64,000 bases of DNA from Aquatica leii. Taxonomy: Eukaryota > Arthropoda > Insecta > Coleoptera > Lampyridae. Below the pieces are notes generated by a model. The model had not been told where the DNA came from, did not search any database, and saw only the letters and a list, made by a program, of their open reading frames with translations. Below, piece by piece: positions 1-12,560 of this stretch; position 1 is the first letter of the stretch; every line of letters begins with the position of its first letter. The DNA is taken from contig CM069439.1 of NCBI GenBank assembly GCA_035610365.1, positions 18,985,533 through 19,049,532 of the forward strand. Direction: 5' to 3'. The position numbers and the translations under genes were made by a program.

Positions 1-179
1 AAACTGTTGATTGCTTTTCCGTGTTTTTCTATTTGGTAGAACGTGGATTCAGTGCCGTTATGAACCTTATCACAAAAAAAAAAATTAGTAGTCGTGGGGA
101 TTTGCGGTTGCCACCCACAAACATTGAGCCGGACATAAATACACTCAAAACATCCCATCAGGTTCATCCAAGTCATTAA
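1..179 (+). pseudogene. hAT transposase C-terminal remnant (ZBED5/Charlie-like)
   Basis: Seen: one frame reads VERGFSAVMNLITKK at about 36-82. After a frameshift at the poly-A run another frame reads RGDLRLPPTNIEPDI and ends PSH with a TAA at 177-179. Known: ERxFS(A/V)MNxxxxKxR followed by GDLRLxLTNIEPDI is the C-terminal dimerisation end of ZBED5/SCAND3-like hAT transposases. Only the last 50 or so residues are in the window; the rest lies to the left. The frameshift shows that it is dead. The hAT 3' terminal repeat lies 160 bp downstream, as expected for one element. Confidence 0.8.
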
Positions 180-338
180 AAGCTTGTTTTTGTAGTTTCA
201 ATAAATACTTCTTCAACAAAATAGATTATTTTTACGATTTACTATTCAAGACGTCAAAGTTAAATTTGTAATTTTTCTATTATGCATTTATGTAGTTTTT
301 TTACTCAGGAGTTCGTGGGCAAGTTTTGACTATAAAAA

Positions 339-373
339 GAAGTCCGTGGGCCAAAAGACTTTAGGAACCACTG
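339..373 (+). repeat. 3' terminal inverted repeat of the hAT element at 1-373
   Basis: Read outward (reverse complement) the end is CAGTGGTTCCTAAAG followed by a TTTTGGCCCACGG run, the standard look of a hAT terminus (CAGTGGTTC). The element ends at G373. The next 8 bases, GTCTAAAT (374-381), would be the target duplication and have TA in the middle, as in Buster-group hATs. The left partner is outside the window. Confidence 0.75.
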
Positions 374-2395
374 GTCTAAATGAAGAATCAAAATTGTTGA
401 CTAAATATAGAACAGTATATAAGTTACCAAACTCTAATCTCACAAGCATTAATTTTCAACAAAAAAATAAGCTTGAACTTTATTTTTTGAATTTGCCATA
501 GCGTACGTACCTAGGCACATAGAAAACAACTATGAATATTTAATGACTCGTCAAATGCAAATTGCATTATTAAACTAAATTGTTTTTAGAAATTATACCA
601 GACAGTAATAACTGTCTAATTCTTTAACAGAAACTGTTTGGTTTGTATACCGAAATCAATGAGGTGATCATCGGTTTCCGTGTGATCACTTTTTCTTTTG
701 ATTGAGAAGAAAAAAAGAACAAAGAAATTTTCCTGAAAAAACTGGATACAGTGGTTGCTTTAAATGTTTTTTATATGCACAAAGTCTGTAATTTGGTCAC
801 TCTATTTTTGCAAAACGTAATTATTATTTCAAATAATTTAATTTCGGAGCTTCTTTTACCCGTTATAACATATTGAGCTGTTTCCCTAAATTGATTTTTG
901 GTTTCTATATTAAAAAAAATAACATACGTTATTAGTTACATACATAAGTGTTGTGTTCAGTTTTGGTATCAATTCCGAAATTCGAATCCCTAAAAAGCCA
1001 TCACATCATTGTTGTTTAAAGAAACGCAAATGCATCTATTACCAAAATTTTTAAATAATGATCTGCTAGTTTTAATCAATCACAACAGTACATTTAAATT
1101 TTTTAAATTTAGGTTTTTTTTATTTAATTTTTTTGGAAAGTTAGTTACGTAATTAAAAAATAAAAAAAAGTACTGGCTGATATTTCAAGGCTCGTCTAAT
1201 ATGGGAAAACATCCATGATTTCAGCGATAGTGAATATTGTATACTTATACAAACTTAAATATTGAGCTTGTTAGTCACAATTAAACAATTCGAAATCTTT
1301 ACTAGTATTGTATTGGTTTATGTGATAGCGTTTTAAAAAAAACGTTAATGCTCCCACGGAAAGCTATATATTAATGTTACAATCGTCACTTTATTTGTTT
1401 TGGCCAAGTCACAACAACATTTGTAAATGACAAGATATTGGTAAACACAAAAGAATGTTAATGCGCAAAAAATGCTTCTACTACGAAAAGTTGAGTATTT
1501 TTAACTTGCGGATTTTAAGCTCAAGTATGAAATAACGATAGATGTAATTGTTTTGTTCTGAAAAACTGGAAAATAGCGTCCGTCTCAGCAACTACTTTTA
1601 TTTTTTTTGAAATAATCAAATAAAAAACGTAAGATATCGATTTAATCAATAAAAATAATTGTTATCAGACCGTATCTAAATTTTGATTTTTTAAATAATA
1701 AGTAAATAAGCAAGGAACCAAAGGTTGAGATAGAAACAAAATCAACTAAAGTAAATTTAAAGTCTTTTTGGAGTAACCTGAGTCTAAAAAAAGTGCAATT
1801 TTACCTAACACGTATATAGCTGTATATTTATCTGTTAATTGTTGGAAATATGTTAAATTGAAAAACGTGTTCTAAAAGCGGAACCGCTGACTAAATAAAA
1901 TAATTCAAAAAAATCCCATTTTGAGCATTTGCAATAAAAATAGGTTCTATCTGATCATTTTGTGACATTTACCGATTTGAGTGAGATTTCTATAAAAGAC
2001 AAAATACGATGTTAGGTATCAGAATTTAAAAGGCATATTCTAAAAAAGATTCAAGTTTGAACTATAAGACACTTATGATTTTTTATAATCACAATTTTGG
2101 CATTAATAAAAACAGCACATGGAAGGTAAGTACAATAAACGTCTAATGGTCCTCAACTTAGATGGCTCTTAAAAATTATGAGATGACAATAACTGTCTAT
2201 GGTTTTATAGAAACCTTTTAATTTTTTAGTAAATCAAAACACATATAAAACAAATTAATTTAAGTTTTTTTTTAAATAAGAACTTCTTGCGGGGTTCAAA
2301 CGTGTCAATGTTAAAACTAAAGTAGCGGGTTTCATAAGGACAAAAAATAATTGTGACATATGATCTGCTGTGGGTGTAACAAATTCAGCGAGCTT
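374..2395. other. anonymous AT-rich DNA, no gene seen
   Basis: No reading frame with recognisable protein content on either strand. It contains one copy of a dispersed repeat (1345-1500, listed separately). Nothing else could be assigned. Confidence 0.6.
1345..1500 (+). repeat. dispersed repeat, copy A
   Basis: Shares an ordered set of blocks with 7500-7645: CTCCCAC(G/A)GAAA, then CTTTATTTGTTTTGGCC(A/G)AGTCA, a CATTGTGTAAAT-like block, ATTGGTAAAC, GTTAATGCGCAAA and CTTCTACNACNAAAAGTT. The copies are in the same orientation and well diverged, so this is an old interspersed repeat, probably a non-autonomous transposon. No termini could be defined. Confidence 0.65.
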
Positions 2396-2544
2396 GAAAT
2401 CCCATAAAATCTTCAGAAATATTCTTAAAATCGCTTAAAATTTCTTGGAATTCATAAGATCTTTTAAAATACCGTAAAATCTTTAAAATCCCCGTAAAAT
2501 CTTTGGAAATCCGTAAAATCTTTAGAAACCCCATAAAATCCTTG
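2396..2544. repeat. degenerate minisatellite, CCGTAAAATCTTTGGAAAT type
   Basis: About seven imperfect units of 16-22 bp built on (C)CGTAAAATCTTT(G)GAAA(T)C, clearest at 2471-2540. The same core word (AAAATCTTTGG) builds the array at 6031-6254. Confidence 0.75.
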
Positions 2545-2639
2545 CCAAGGTTACAAAATGAGAAATCTAAAAACCTATCGAGCTATTCAATCGAATCGTT
2601 TTTTCAGAATAACAAACAAACTATAATTTACAAATCATA

Positions 2640-4268
2640 GTTCAGCACCCACTCCTAAAAGTTCAGATATCGTTGTAATTGGAGAGTGCTCGGAGAATTC
2701 ATGAAACTGAAAGTGAAAATCGAGGTGGAAATAGTCAATCAGTTTTAGTTTCAAATAAGCAGAAGCAAGCGAATGTAGGCCTGCAAGTTTGGACTGGACC
2801 AGTTCAAATTTGCTGTCGGACAAACTTACAAGTCAGAGAGTCGAGGTCAATAATTCCTGCCAGCTACCGCAAATGTCTTCATTGCATAGAAAGTGGAACG
2901 GTTCTTTTTACAACTGCCATGAACTGAATCATAAAAAACTAAAACATGCTGCTGAATGGATGCATTAATTAGTTCTAACTAGTTTCCCTAAAACTTCTAA
3001 AATATGTGATGCCTGCCGAAAGGAAATAACTGCTTTAAAAGAACAAAAAGCGAAGAAACTACCTGACCTAGACTGTGTTAATGATCCAACTTTTGATGTC
3101 CCAACTACGTCCTCACATATTGTAGAGACTCTTAATACATCCTTAAAAGAACTTGGTAAATCACTCATTGATGTCAAAAAAAAAAATCAAAGCATTACTC
3201 TGGTAAAAAAATAAAAAAGATAGAATCTCCAATGAGGCGAACATTATTTCCGCATTCTCAAGAGTCTTCTGATTATGAGCCAGAAAAATTGGAATTCTCT
3301 GTACTCAGTAATCTAAATGCAAATTTTTCAAGTGCACATAGAAAAAAAGTCATGATATTAACTTGTTTACCAGAGACATGGAGTGTACGTAAAATAATGT
3401 GAGAATTTAATGCACCTAATTATATGGCAAGGCAAGCAAAAAAACTTTTGAAATAAAAGGGAATACTGGCAAGTCCTGATCAATAACCCGGTAAAAGCGT
3501 ATCACTGGATATAGTAAAAACAGTGTGTTTGTCCTACGAAAGCGATTACGTAAGTAGAGTAAGAAATTGTATTTCAGTGAAATATGGTAATGGATCCAAA
3601 AGTACAGTTTAAAAAAGATTAATTTTGTGTAACTTGCAGAAAGCATACATTCTTTTTAAAGTATCCTGAGATGAAAGTAAGATTTTCAAAGTTTGTGGAG
3701 TTAAGGCCAAAACAGTGTATTTTGGTAGAAAAAAGTAGTACCTTATGAAAATCAAATCCTCACGCGTCAACAACTTTTTGATTGGTCGATTCAAAATATT
3801 ATAACTGTTAACTTTGGGCTTGTCAAGCAAGAAGAGTACATAAAAACTGAAAAGTTTGTGAGTAACCGGTTTGATAAAGCACAGACCATAAAAGGACCTC
3901 GACAGTTCCATGCTTTTTTACCAATCAAAGACAACATGACCCAAATCCAAGTCAAAGTTTTTTCGTATGACCCAAATTACAGCACAGTGACAACCATACA
4001 ACTACTTGGGAAAATTTCAGGTGTTAACGGTTATGTAACTGTTACATATAATAGTAAATAGTGACTAGTTTATGTGTTAGATAAAAATGAAAGTGAAGAT
4101 AAAGTGAAAGTCACATTTCTGCACCCAGATGGTCCTTCCCCATCTTTTTCATATCCAAGTGGAAATTCTGACATTTTGTGGACATGTTTAAATGATATTT
4201 TGTGTACCCTGCTACTCCCACAGGAAGAATACACAGACTTTCTGAGGAGGACACGCCAAATCCAATGA
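2640..4268 (+). pseudogene. broken copy of an uncharacterised transposon-linked multicopy family
   Basis: Seen, in order: QVWTGPVQICC (about 2790-2822); KICDACRKEI and DPTFDVPTTSS (2998-3130); LPETWSVRKIM, NAPNYMARQAKKLL and KGILASPD (3365-3480); CISVKYGNGSK; KFVELRPKQC (to 3749); then DKAQTIKGPRQFHAF (about 3873-3917) and a C-terminal stretch GVNGYVTVTYNSK..YVLDKN..VTFLHPDGPSPSFSYP ending at 4268. Known: these blocks, in this order, make up a large uncharacterised multicopy family in aphids, hydra and other invertebrates. It carries Cys-rich and C-terminal tudor-like parts. It is broken by several in-frame stops (for example 3401, 3455, 3484, 3608), by frameshifts, and by loss of the whole central region between about 3749 and 3763, where intact members have several hundred residues. 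No function is assigned. Confidence 0.7.
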
Positions 4269-5640
4269 AGCCTTGAAGCAGTTAGACAAATAATAAGTTG
4301 ATTAGTCGGTACTGCTCACTTAAACAAAACTAATGATATTTTATTAAAGACAAGTAATATTATTAAATGCTGCTTATTAAAATGTTTTGCTGTTATTTTT
4401 AAAGACTTCTAGATCCTAACTAAATTTCATATAATTTATTCGAGGTATTGAGAAAATCTAAAACTTCAGGTAATTTATTGAATAACATGAAATAATTCTA
4501 TACAAGCTTGACGTTTCATTATGTCGTGAACTGTGACCTTGAGTTGAAAATCGGATTTAATAAACTAAAAATTAATCATTTGACAAGTCTATGTGAATCT
4601 CAAAAACGTTAATCTATTTAAAAAGCACTCATACTAATAAAAATTAAAAATAATCACATATTTATATATTGAATAAAAATTTGTTTACTTATTGTAATAC
4701 TTAAAGACTTATTAATAACAAATACAACAACAAAATCAAGATAAGTTATAAAAATTTTTCGGCGATTGTTTGTAAGACCCATGATAGCAACATTTTGACA
4801 TATACGGACTACAGCGCCACAGTTCACGAGATTCTGAAAGAAGTCTATATCTTTACCTAAGTTTAATATTATAATTTATATTAGTATATGAAAACTTATT
4901 TAAGCTTTTCTGAATTTCTTTTCAATTTATCCCATTAGGTTTATAAAAAACACAGTATATTTTGACTAAAAACCTAATTATTTGTGCATTTTCGTAAAAA
5001 CTGGGTTCACAATGTAATTTAAATGCAAATGAATCCATTGGAATCCCATAATGATACTTTGAGAGTCCACTTATAAAAACACAATGAAAAACATGTTTTT
5101 TAAAAAAATTTCAAAAATACGGATTTTTTAAGATTTTAAAATAAAATTTTCAGTTCAAATTTGAAAAAAATATTTTCTCTTAATATATATTGTGTTGTAT
5201 ATCAAATTAAAGGGCGTAAAAAAAGCAACAAAATGACGCCACTCCCATCACTCTAAGTCAACTAGGAGAACTACAATTATAATTTTGAAAAAGTCGGCCG
5301 AGAATTTTTTGCGTTTTCTGTGAACTTTACATAGCTCTAAATCCTAAACGGGTAAATATTTTTTAAAAAGATTTTGTATTTTTTCTTAGTTTTGACAAAA
5401 ACTACAAGTGTGCAAAATTTCAACCAAATCTGAGATAGTGAAAAAAATCCTTGCGTGGATTTGACATGGACTCCTAATTTAATTGAAATTTCTATTTTCA
5501 ATAAACTACATTACTTTACAGAAATCGCTCTTCAAATAGTAAATGTTTCAATTTGCCAAGGTAACAAGTTATATACTTATGTCCTAATAAAAGAGGGAAT
5601 ATTATAGAATGCTTCGTTTAGGATGGGCATGTAAAACCAA
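4269..5640. other. anonymous AT-rich DNA, no gene seen
   Basis: No convincing coding frame, terminal repeat or array was found on either strand. Confidence 0.5.
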
Positions 5641-5656
5641 TTTAATTAATTTTTGT

Positions 5657-5695
5657 GGCAACGTTTCGTGCTAAAAGCGAGCACTTCATCAGACC
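5657..5695 (-). other. hairpin flanked by CTGATGA and GAAAC (hammerhead-like word order)
   Basis: On the minus strand CTGATGA (5693-5687) is followed by the stem GTGCT, a 7-nt loop and AGCAC, then GAAACG (5667-5662). This is the order of the hammerhead core. However, an extra A separates CTGATGA from the stem, the usual G-C closing pair is missing, and no stem III or cleavage site was found. Similar CTGATGA/CGAAACG words occur at the ends of Penelope-like and LINE elements, so a retroelement end is the more likely reading. Confidence 0.35.
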
Positions 5696-6030
5696 AAAGA
5701 ATAAAATCAAGTGGTTCAATCCACCGACCAAGGACATAAGCAACTTTACGAGATTGTGTTTACTAAATAATAAATAAAACATTAAACATAAAATTGTCAA
5801 TAATTAAATTTTTTTAAATAACGCAAGACATAAACGTTCAACAAACAATTGACAATTATTATGTATGTAGAAAGCCCCATTTAAAATTAGATTTACAGTT
5901 CAGTTATCTGTTAACCCAATTGCACTCCAAAACAAACAAAAAAGGGTTGTCAAAAATAGGGCAACCAGCTTTTAAATATAAAAAAGTCTTTTAAAGCCAC
6001 TTAAATTCCCGCCAAATCTCCTGTAACCTT

Positions 6031-6254
6031 TAAAAAAATCCCTTTCAGGACATAAAAATATTCAAAAATCTTTGGGAGATCTTTAAAAATTCCTGAAAAT
6101 CCTTGTAGATTTCCAAAAATCTTCGAACATATTCAAGAATCCCTAAAAATCTACAAAGATTTTCAGAAATCCCCAAAATATTTAAAGATTTTCAAAAATC
6201 TTCAAAAACCGCTTGAAATCCTAAAAATCCCCAAAAATCTGGAAAGATTTCAAA
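6031..6254. repeat. degenerate minisatellite related to the array at 2396-2544
   Basis: About twelve loose units of 17-20 bp of the type CCAAAAATCTTNGAANATT. The core word matches the array 3.5 kb upstream, so both belong to one repeat family. Confidence 0.7.
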
Positions 6255-7499
6255 TCTGTGTACACATTTTGGAGAAGTTAACCACCCCTCGAAATTCAGT
6301 TTGTATTGAGTTAGTCTTGATGGATTAATCGTATGTCAGTCAGACAGTAGCATTTTCTAAAGGAAAGATTTTTGAACACACCAATGAAGACCATAAAAGT
6401 TTTTAATAAAAATAAAAACCTATGTACAAGTTATACCCAATCAATCTTGTTAGATCTCCATTCATAAAATACATTAAATATCCTAAGAAAACACTCTTTA
6501 AACTTTAAAAACTGCACTGCCAAATACCACAGTAAGTAAACTGATCAAAAAATTTAATTAATTAGAATCAGTATAGTGTCACAAAATTTATACGAACTAC
6601 TACAAAATGTTATTAAAACTTCAAGGATTATTGCAAATAATCATTTAATTAAATTTATATCACAAAGCATTAGATAAATTAAAAAAAAAAAGAAATATTT
6701 TCGGGTTTTGAACCGCGCTCTATATTAAAACATTTCACAAAATTTATAAACTTTGCAAAACTAATTAAATTTGACAGTCTTCCAAAAACTGAAGATATCG
6801 ATTCCCAAAACTTACATTATTCAATGTTTTTATTGATTTTCATTTTGAAATAACCATATATTAACGTCTTGTTTTTTTGAGATCACGCTGAGATTTTAAA
6901 CAAAATGTAATTTGTTTTAATTAATCTGTTAGTTACGGATTTCATTATCCTAAGTTAAATTAAAATTTTGCTTATAAAGAGAAAATAAATCACCGGGGGA
7001 TGTTTTAATTGTGTTAATAAATTATTTCTAATTAAATACGCTGTCTCGGTGTAGCTTTTATCGATTGATTTACGTCGTTTAATGTCAATGTTTAAGTACT
7101 GATTAAGATTGATTATTCCTTTTTTAAATCGATTTTTGATTGCGTTGATATTGTAGCAGTCTTATGCTTCAATAGCCGTCGTTATTTGCTGCCAAAAAAG
7201 TTATCCCTGGAATGACGTAATTGTTTAGTATTTGCTATAATTTAAAAAGTTTGAGCGCCCATGAGGCCGAAATCCTGGACACAAGTTTTGCAAATTGTTA
7301 CATCCTTCTTTCTTGTTTTTTTAGATGGGTCATGTCACGATGATTTTAACCAATTTTAACATTTTTACAACTATTTAAAAAAAATAAGTTCGATCGCAGT
7401 TTTACAAACTTTTCTAGTGTACACATCGTCAAAAGTTTTTTGAAATTTGTTGAATGCAATAGTATCATATTAAAGAACGTTGTTGTCGCGTTTCTAAAA

Positions 7500-7645
7500 A
7501 AATAAAAACTCCCACAGAAAACGCCTATTATTACTTTGTTTATTTTGGCCGAGTCATAATGACATTGTGTAAATAATAGAATACTGGTAAACGCGGTTAA
7601 TGCGCAAACATACTTCTACAACAAAAGTTTCGTGCTCTAAACATC
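7500..7645 (+). repeat. dispersed repeat, copy B
   Basis: Second copy of the repeat at 1345-1500, same strand. The matching blocks include CTCCCACAGAAAA, TTTATTTTGGCCGAGTCA, ACTGGTAAACGCGGTTAA, TGCGCAAACATACTTCTAC and ACAAAAGTT. Confidence 0.65.
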
Positions 7646-10252
7646 AATCAAATTTAGCAAATTTTAATTTAAAAAAAACGACGTGATATTTTGTATTTAA
7701 AAAAGCTTTAAAATAGTTCCCGAATACTGTTTGTGATCCTGAACAAGTCGATTGCAAACCGTGCGCCAATTTAGAGAGTGAAAGTTTTCTATGTTTTAAT
7801 GGTATCTAGGTCGTGGATGATTTCGATTTTTTATAAAGTGCTTGAAAGTTCAAGTGTAAGAAAAAAATTTTTAAAATGTAAAGTTTGTCTTACACTGATA
7901 ACGATGTATTCTATGTTTACAGCGACACTTCACTTTCACACCATCACTACGTAGCTATGCAGATTCAGAAAGATACTCAAAAACTTCTGGGCGTTGATTG
8001 ATTTTTCAAAATTAACGACGCAATCGTACATCGAGAGAAAAAATAGAGACGCACTAAACGTTGGTTTACACGCGTTATCTACGCTATTTCTCGTCGATTA
8101 ATAAATAAATAACGACCGATAGTTAATGATGTGTTTTGTAATAAAAATATTTAACTACGTAATCGTAAATCGATACCAGGTGAAACACCTCGTGTGCAAT
8201 TCTACATTTATAAGCAAGGTCGGTTTAACAATACCAGAAAAAATCCAAGGATGCGAACGATTCGTCTTCGGAAAAATCCGATAGTTTTAATACCTTCGAT
8301 TTATGATATGATAAAGTTATCAGGACATTTAAATTATTTATCTATCGTTTACTCTGCTAGTGGCATTGACAAGCACAATGAAGCAAAACAAGAAAACAAC
8401 GCAACACATGCTTTGCATTAATACAAAATAATATGTAATTTGAATGGATTATGTAACATTGCCAAATTTAGACTTGTTAATGTTCACACGGTCATGGTAT
8501 TTACCTTTATTTCCGTATGAAATCGAGTTGCGTGTACCAAAAGTACGCTTTTGACTTATCCGTCATGTAAGCTCGGAAGCAACTAAGAAACTGACTATTT
8601 TAAAACTATTACCTGTATTCACCAAGTGCAAAACAAAAATAGTAAGTTTTACGGTAGCGTCATTTGTAGACACGCAATGTGTGCGTGATGTTTAGCAACT
8701 GAAAACAAAACCAAATGTGCTTGATACCGTGTTGGATGTTTTATGTGCACTGACTTTGACTCTGTAAAATGTGTTGGGTGTCACCCCTGCGAAATTTTTT
8801 GGAGAACATTCAATCAACACATGCGAAAAGTTTGTGTTTAACGATTTAGTACTCAACAAAGTAATAAACTAAAAATAAAACATACACTCGAGTCATTTTT
8901 GTTTTAACTCTTTATTTCTCAGTCAAAAATGACAAGAACATAAAAGTATAAATTAAAAAACGAAAAGTACTTCATGCTTTTGAGAAAACAATACGTGAAT
9001 AATAAGAACAAGCACGGGATAGTACGATACGTACGTTTGATAATGGGGTGTCTTTAATTTTTCAAAGAACATCCAAATAAAACGCACAATTTTGTCTGGA
9101 ACGACGAAAACTAACATCGACATTCGAGGTCTATTGAAAGTCGTCTGCGCGAGCAGTCACATTTATCCACATGCGCCAAATATGAATATCGATCTTAACC
9201 TCTGTTTTAACCGCTCCGTTATACCTTTTTTCATTATTTTCTCTGCGATTAACTAATTTTTGACCTTTGTCTTGTAAATCACTTGCGTGACAACCAGACG
9301 ATTTAAGAAAAATTATATTAGCTTTTGTATCGATTCATTAATTACGTATTCTCAACAGTAAGCTAATAGACAAAATGCTTCATAAAGACAAAATCATAAA
9401 ATAATCCACACCTACAAACATTAAGGACTTCTGCAAATTTGATTCTAGCACAAAAAGGAAGAAAAGTTATACTGCTTGCTATTTGCGTATGGATAAGACT
9501 TCGTATTATAGTTGCTATTTAGTCAGATATACTTTGATGAAACTAACTTCTCATAAAGCATATTTTGAATTCTAGAAACTATAATAATACTAAAAGACAT
9601 AAAATATGTCTATGGTACTTGCAAACCGTAAGTCGACAAAGTTAGATCAATAAATATCTACACGCCAAGCTTACTGTACTTTAGCAGTTTTTGTAAATAT
9701 AGAAGTAACAGACTCACTGACATAGCCAGGAAGGACAGTCTATTTTGACCGACCTAACGAAGATAACCTTAACCGGTACAATTTTTTAACGGTATATCAT
9801 ATCGTATGGTAATTTTGCAACAAAATCATTCATATAAGATCTTACTATATCTAGCAAGTTTTTCGGGAATTTACAGTAATGACTGGTTTTCAAAGTACCA
9901 AGTACGTCACTATCCTAGTTAATTAAAACTTTTGCCTTATCGAATTTAGTTTTGTCTATACCGTCTTTTTGACTGTTACGAGATTATTGCTCGGTTGCAT
10001 AAATCATTGTTAACTTTGACGATGTCATTAAAAACATTGCGTATGGGAGTGAGTAAAACATTGCGGAAGCTTTTAAATTTGTTTTAACGATTAAGTATGT
10101 TCCTATGTTGATTTTATATGGTTTTGCCAACAGTATACACTCTAGTCAAGAGTAAAATTTACAAATTATTGTATTTTTAATTGGACGTGTTTAAGTACTT
10201 TTAAAAAGTGATTTAAAGTGGAATCATGAATCACCCACGTGGTGATAAGCTC
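7646..10252. other. anonymous AT-rich DNA, no gene seen
   Basis: The longest open frame (75 residues at 8194-8421, plus) has no recognisable motif and ordinary AT-rich composition. I do not call it a gene. Confidence 0.5.
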
Positions 10253-10254
10253 TA

Positions 10255-12330
10255 GGGGAGAGTAGCGTGAGTTGGGACACTTTTACTTTGATATTTTTTA
10301 AAAAGGTCAGATTAAGCATTTAAAAAAAAGGGTGTTCAGGAACGACTTTGTAGACTATTTATTAAGTAAAAACATAAAAGTTGTACAAAAATAATCTAAA
10401 CTTGTATATTAATAATCGGTTGAACAAAAACATTGCAAATGTCCCGTCCCGTCCCGTATCTTAAGATGGGACAACGAGGATCCTGATACGGGACGGTACC
10501 TTAGGCACCAATATCATCACAGGACTGACAAGTAAAATGTAAATCATCTAAAAACCCACACGTTTCATGAGCCCATAATGAACAATGAACACATTTGTAC
10601 CAGTCTTCTACGGAATTTTGATAGTCCTGTTGGCAAACGATGCATTGGTGATTCTCGGACGATGAATCGTTACTTTGTACCTGTTTCTTAATTTTTTTTT
10701 GTGTAGTGTTATTCCAAAAATTCTTTTGGTAACTGCCTTCACAGCTGAAAAAGCTGCTTTTGCTTCAAGTTCTGCCTTGTAGGGCGTCTCGGTTAAAATT
10801 GTGAAATCTAGAGTTTTCCTCTTCTGTGCTGCTCTTCGTTCACTGACTGATGGCAAAGGACTAATATCAGTTAATCTGACGATGGTACTGGAACTGCATT
10901 CTCCTCCAGCTGTAGAACCACGTGCTGCAGAGGGCATATAGTAGTATTCTGCATCAGTAGAAGAGTTTTCTACTGTTAAGTTGCGATTCGAGGTCGAAAT
11001 ATTATTCTGAGATAAATTTTGATTATCATCGGACGATGAATCGCCATCGTGCATTGGTCTATCAGTAGTTAACGAAGCAGAAAATTCGTGATCTTCAAAA
11101 ATGTCGGGATTGAAAGGCCATATTCCGCATTTTTTAAAACCATTAACAGAAGTTTGAACTGTTGCTGCACGACCCAATGCTTCTTTAACAGCTTCAGCAA
11201 CATGAAATTCCCCGAATGTTCGCCCGGTGTGATTTTTTAACCACTTACTTAAAGCTTTATAATAATAAGTGTTAAGAGGTTTGAAAAATGAGACATCAAG
11301 AGGTTGTAACTTGTAACATGTCCATCAAAAATAATAAGAGCAGGTTGAGTTGCAGATGGTCTGTTCGCAAGAGTACTGTAGGTATTTTAAAAAAACTTCA
11401 ACATTCATCCACCCTTTGTCCTGGACAAAGGCCAGACTTCCGTTTGGCGCATGATCCATTAATTCGGGTTTAAGTCGTTTTCTGGGAAAGATGAAGGCCG
11501 GTGCCAAATAATTTACTGTAGCATTCATTCACACTATTGTAATATTCTTTCCTCTCTCTGCACTAGTTAAACCCTCTATTTGGCGCTTTCCTTTTTTAGC
11601 CAAAACTTTTGCAAGCTTTTGAACGGTGTTCATACCACTTTTATCAATATTCCAGATTCTGTCAGGGGTTAGTTTATATTTATTATACACGCTGTCCAAA
11701 TTCTGGAAAAATTTCTTAACTTGTGTCCTGTTGAAACAGGATGCTCTTGCAGAGGATGTTGCTTCAGGTGTTTTAAGGGTTATGTTAGGATGCCTAGATA
11801 GAAAACTATACAACCACTTTTTAGAGGCTACTTTTTTTTCTTTGTTAAAGCGAAGACTTATGTTTTTCTTAACGGCAAAATCATACGCAAGTTTACGAAG
11901 ATCGGAATAACTAATGCCTAAGAAGCGAGATTCCATGTCCAACACATAATTAACAATTTCGTTTTCATCAGCTTCTGAAAATATGGGCTTAAAGCCTCCC
12001 AAATACTTCTGGTCTTCTTTTACAACTTTATTAGATTCTGAAACTCGTCGTCCTAATGTGCTTTTGGGCACATTATATATTTCAGATGCTTTTCGTATTG
12101 TCAACTCCTTTGATTTAACTTTATTTATGACTATTTTCATATCTTCAATACCCCACTTGCTCCTGGCAGTTTTTCTGACGTATTTATATTTTGATAAATT
12201 TGGAAGAAGAAACAGAAATCAGAACATTTGTTTGAATTTGAAATGAGTACCCAAGATGGGAGATGTCCCGTCTTTGGAAACGCAAGATGTCCCATCTTGG
12301 GTAAGCATACCTTTCTATGTTTACACGTGT
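10255..12330 (-). mobile_element. Tigger/pogo element, copy 1, right end not found
   Basis: The left end starts at 10255 after a TA dinucleotide (10253-10254) with GGGGAGAGTAGCGTGAG and a TTGGGACA block, the same design as the ends of Tigger copy 2 (55644-58010). The word GATGGGACA or its complement recurs just inside both sides (10464; 12258-12300, where TCCCATCTTGGG faces CCAAGATGGGA). No matching right terminal repeat was found between 12300 and 12560. A hAT-type end starts at 12561, so the right end is probably eroded or replaced. Confidence 0.7.
10501..12218 (-). pseudogene. Tigger/pogo transposase with C-terminal PHD-like finger (broken)
   Basis: Open from about 12218. It holds a psq-type HTH (RKASEIYNVPKSTLGRRV), a CENPB-type HTH (KKWLYSFLSRHPNITL), the first DDE Asp in NIDKSGM, TSAERGKNITIV, and AFIFPRKRL after a frameshift near 11529. 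Then comes FDGH, and after a deletion of some 25 residues KLQPLDVSFFKPL with the last Asp. The tail reads NGFKKCGIWPFNPDIF, a low-complexity Ser/Asp linker and, after a frameshift near 10670, CIVCQQDYQ..WYKCVHCSLWAHETC..FTCQSC. That is a Cys/His pattern like a PHD finger, ending in TAA at 10503-10501. Known: Tigger proteins are about 450-600 residues with two HTH motifs and a DD(D) catalytic core. The breaks make this copy inactive. Confidence 0.88.
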
Positions 12331-12560
12331 GTTGTAACAATTTGAAACAACTTTAAGGGTTAAATGATGCACACAATTACCCAGCAATAGTCATAGTTAT
12401 ACGTGCTGTACATAAATATAATAATTTCTTACCATGAACGGAAAAATTCACTCTCGTTTGCGCACAAAAACTAATTATTTTCAGAGCAACCAGAGAAGAA
12501 ATTTAATACCGACGCAACCGTTTGAGGTGATAAAACCAAATCTGCACTAGGGGTTGAGAC

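Noticed and set aside
5171..5460. Possible non-coding gene in AT-rich DNA
   Set aside because: No promoter, fold or repeat to support it.
8194..8421. 75-residue open frame, plus strand
   Set aside because: No motif and ordinary composition; a frame of this length is expected by chance in this much DNA.
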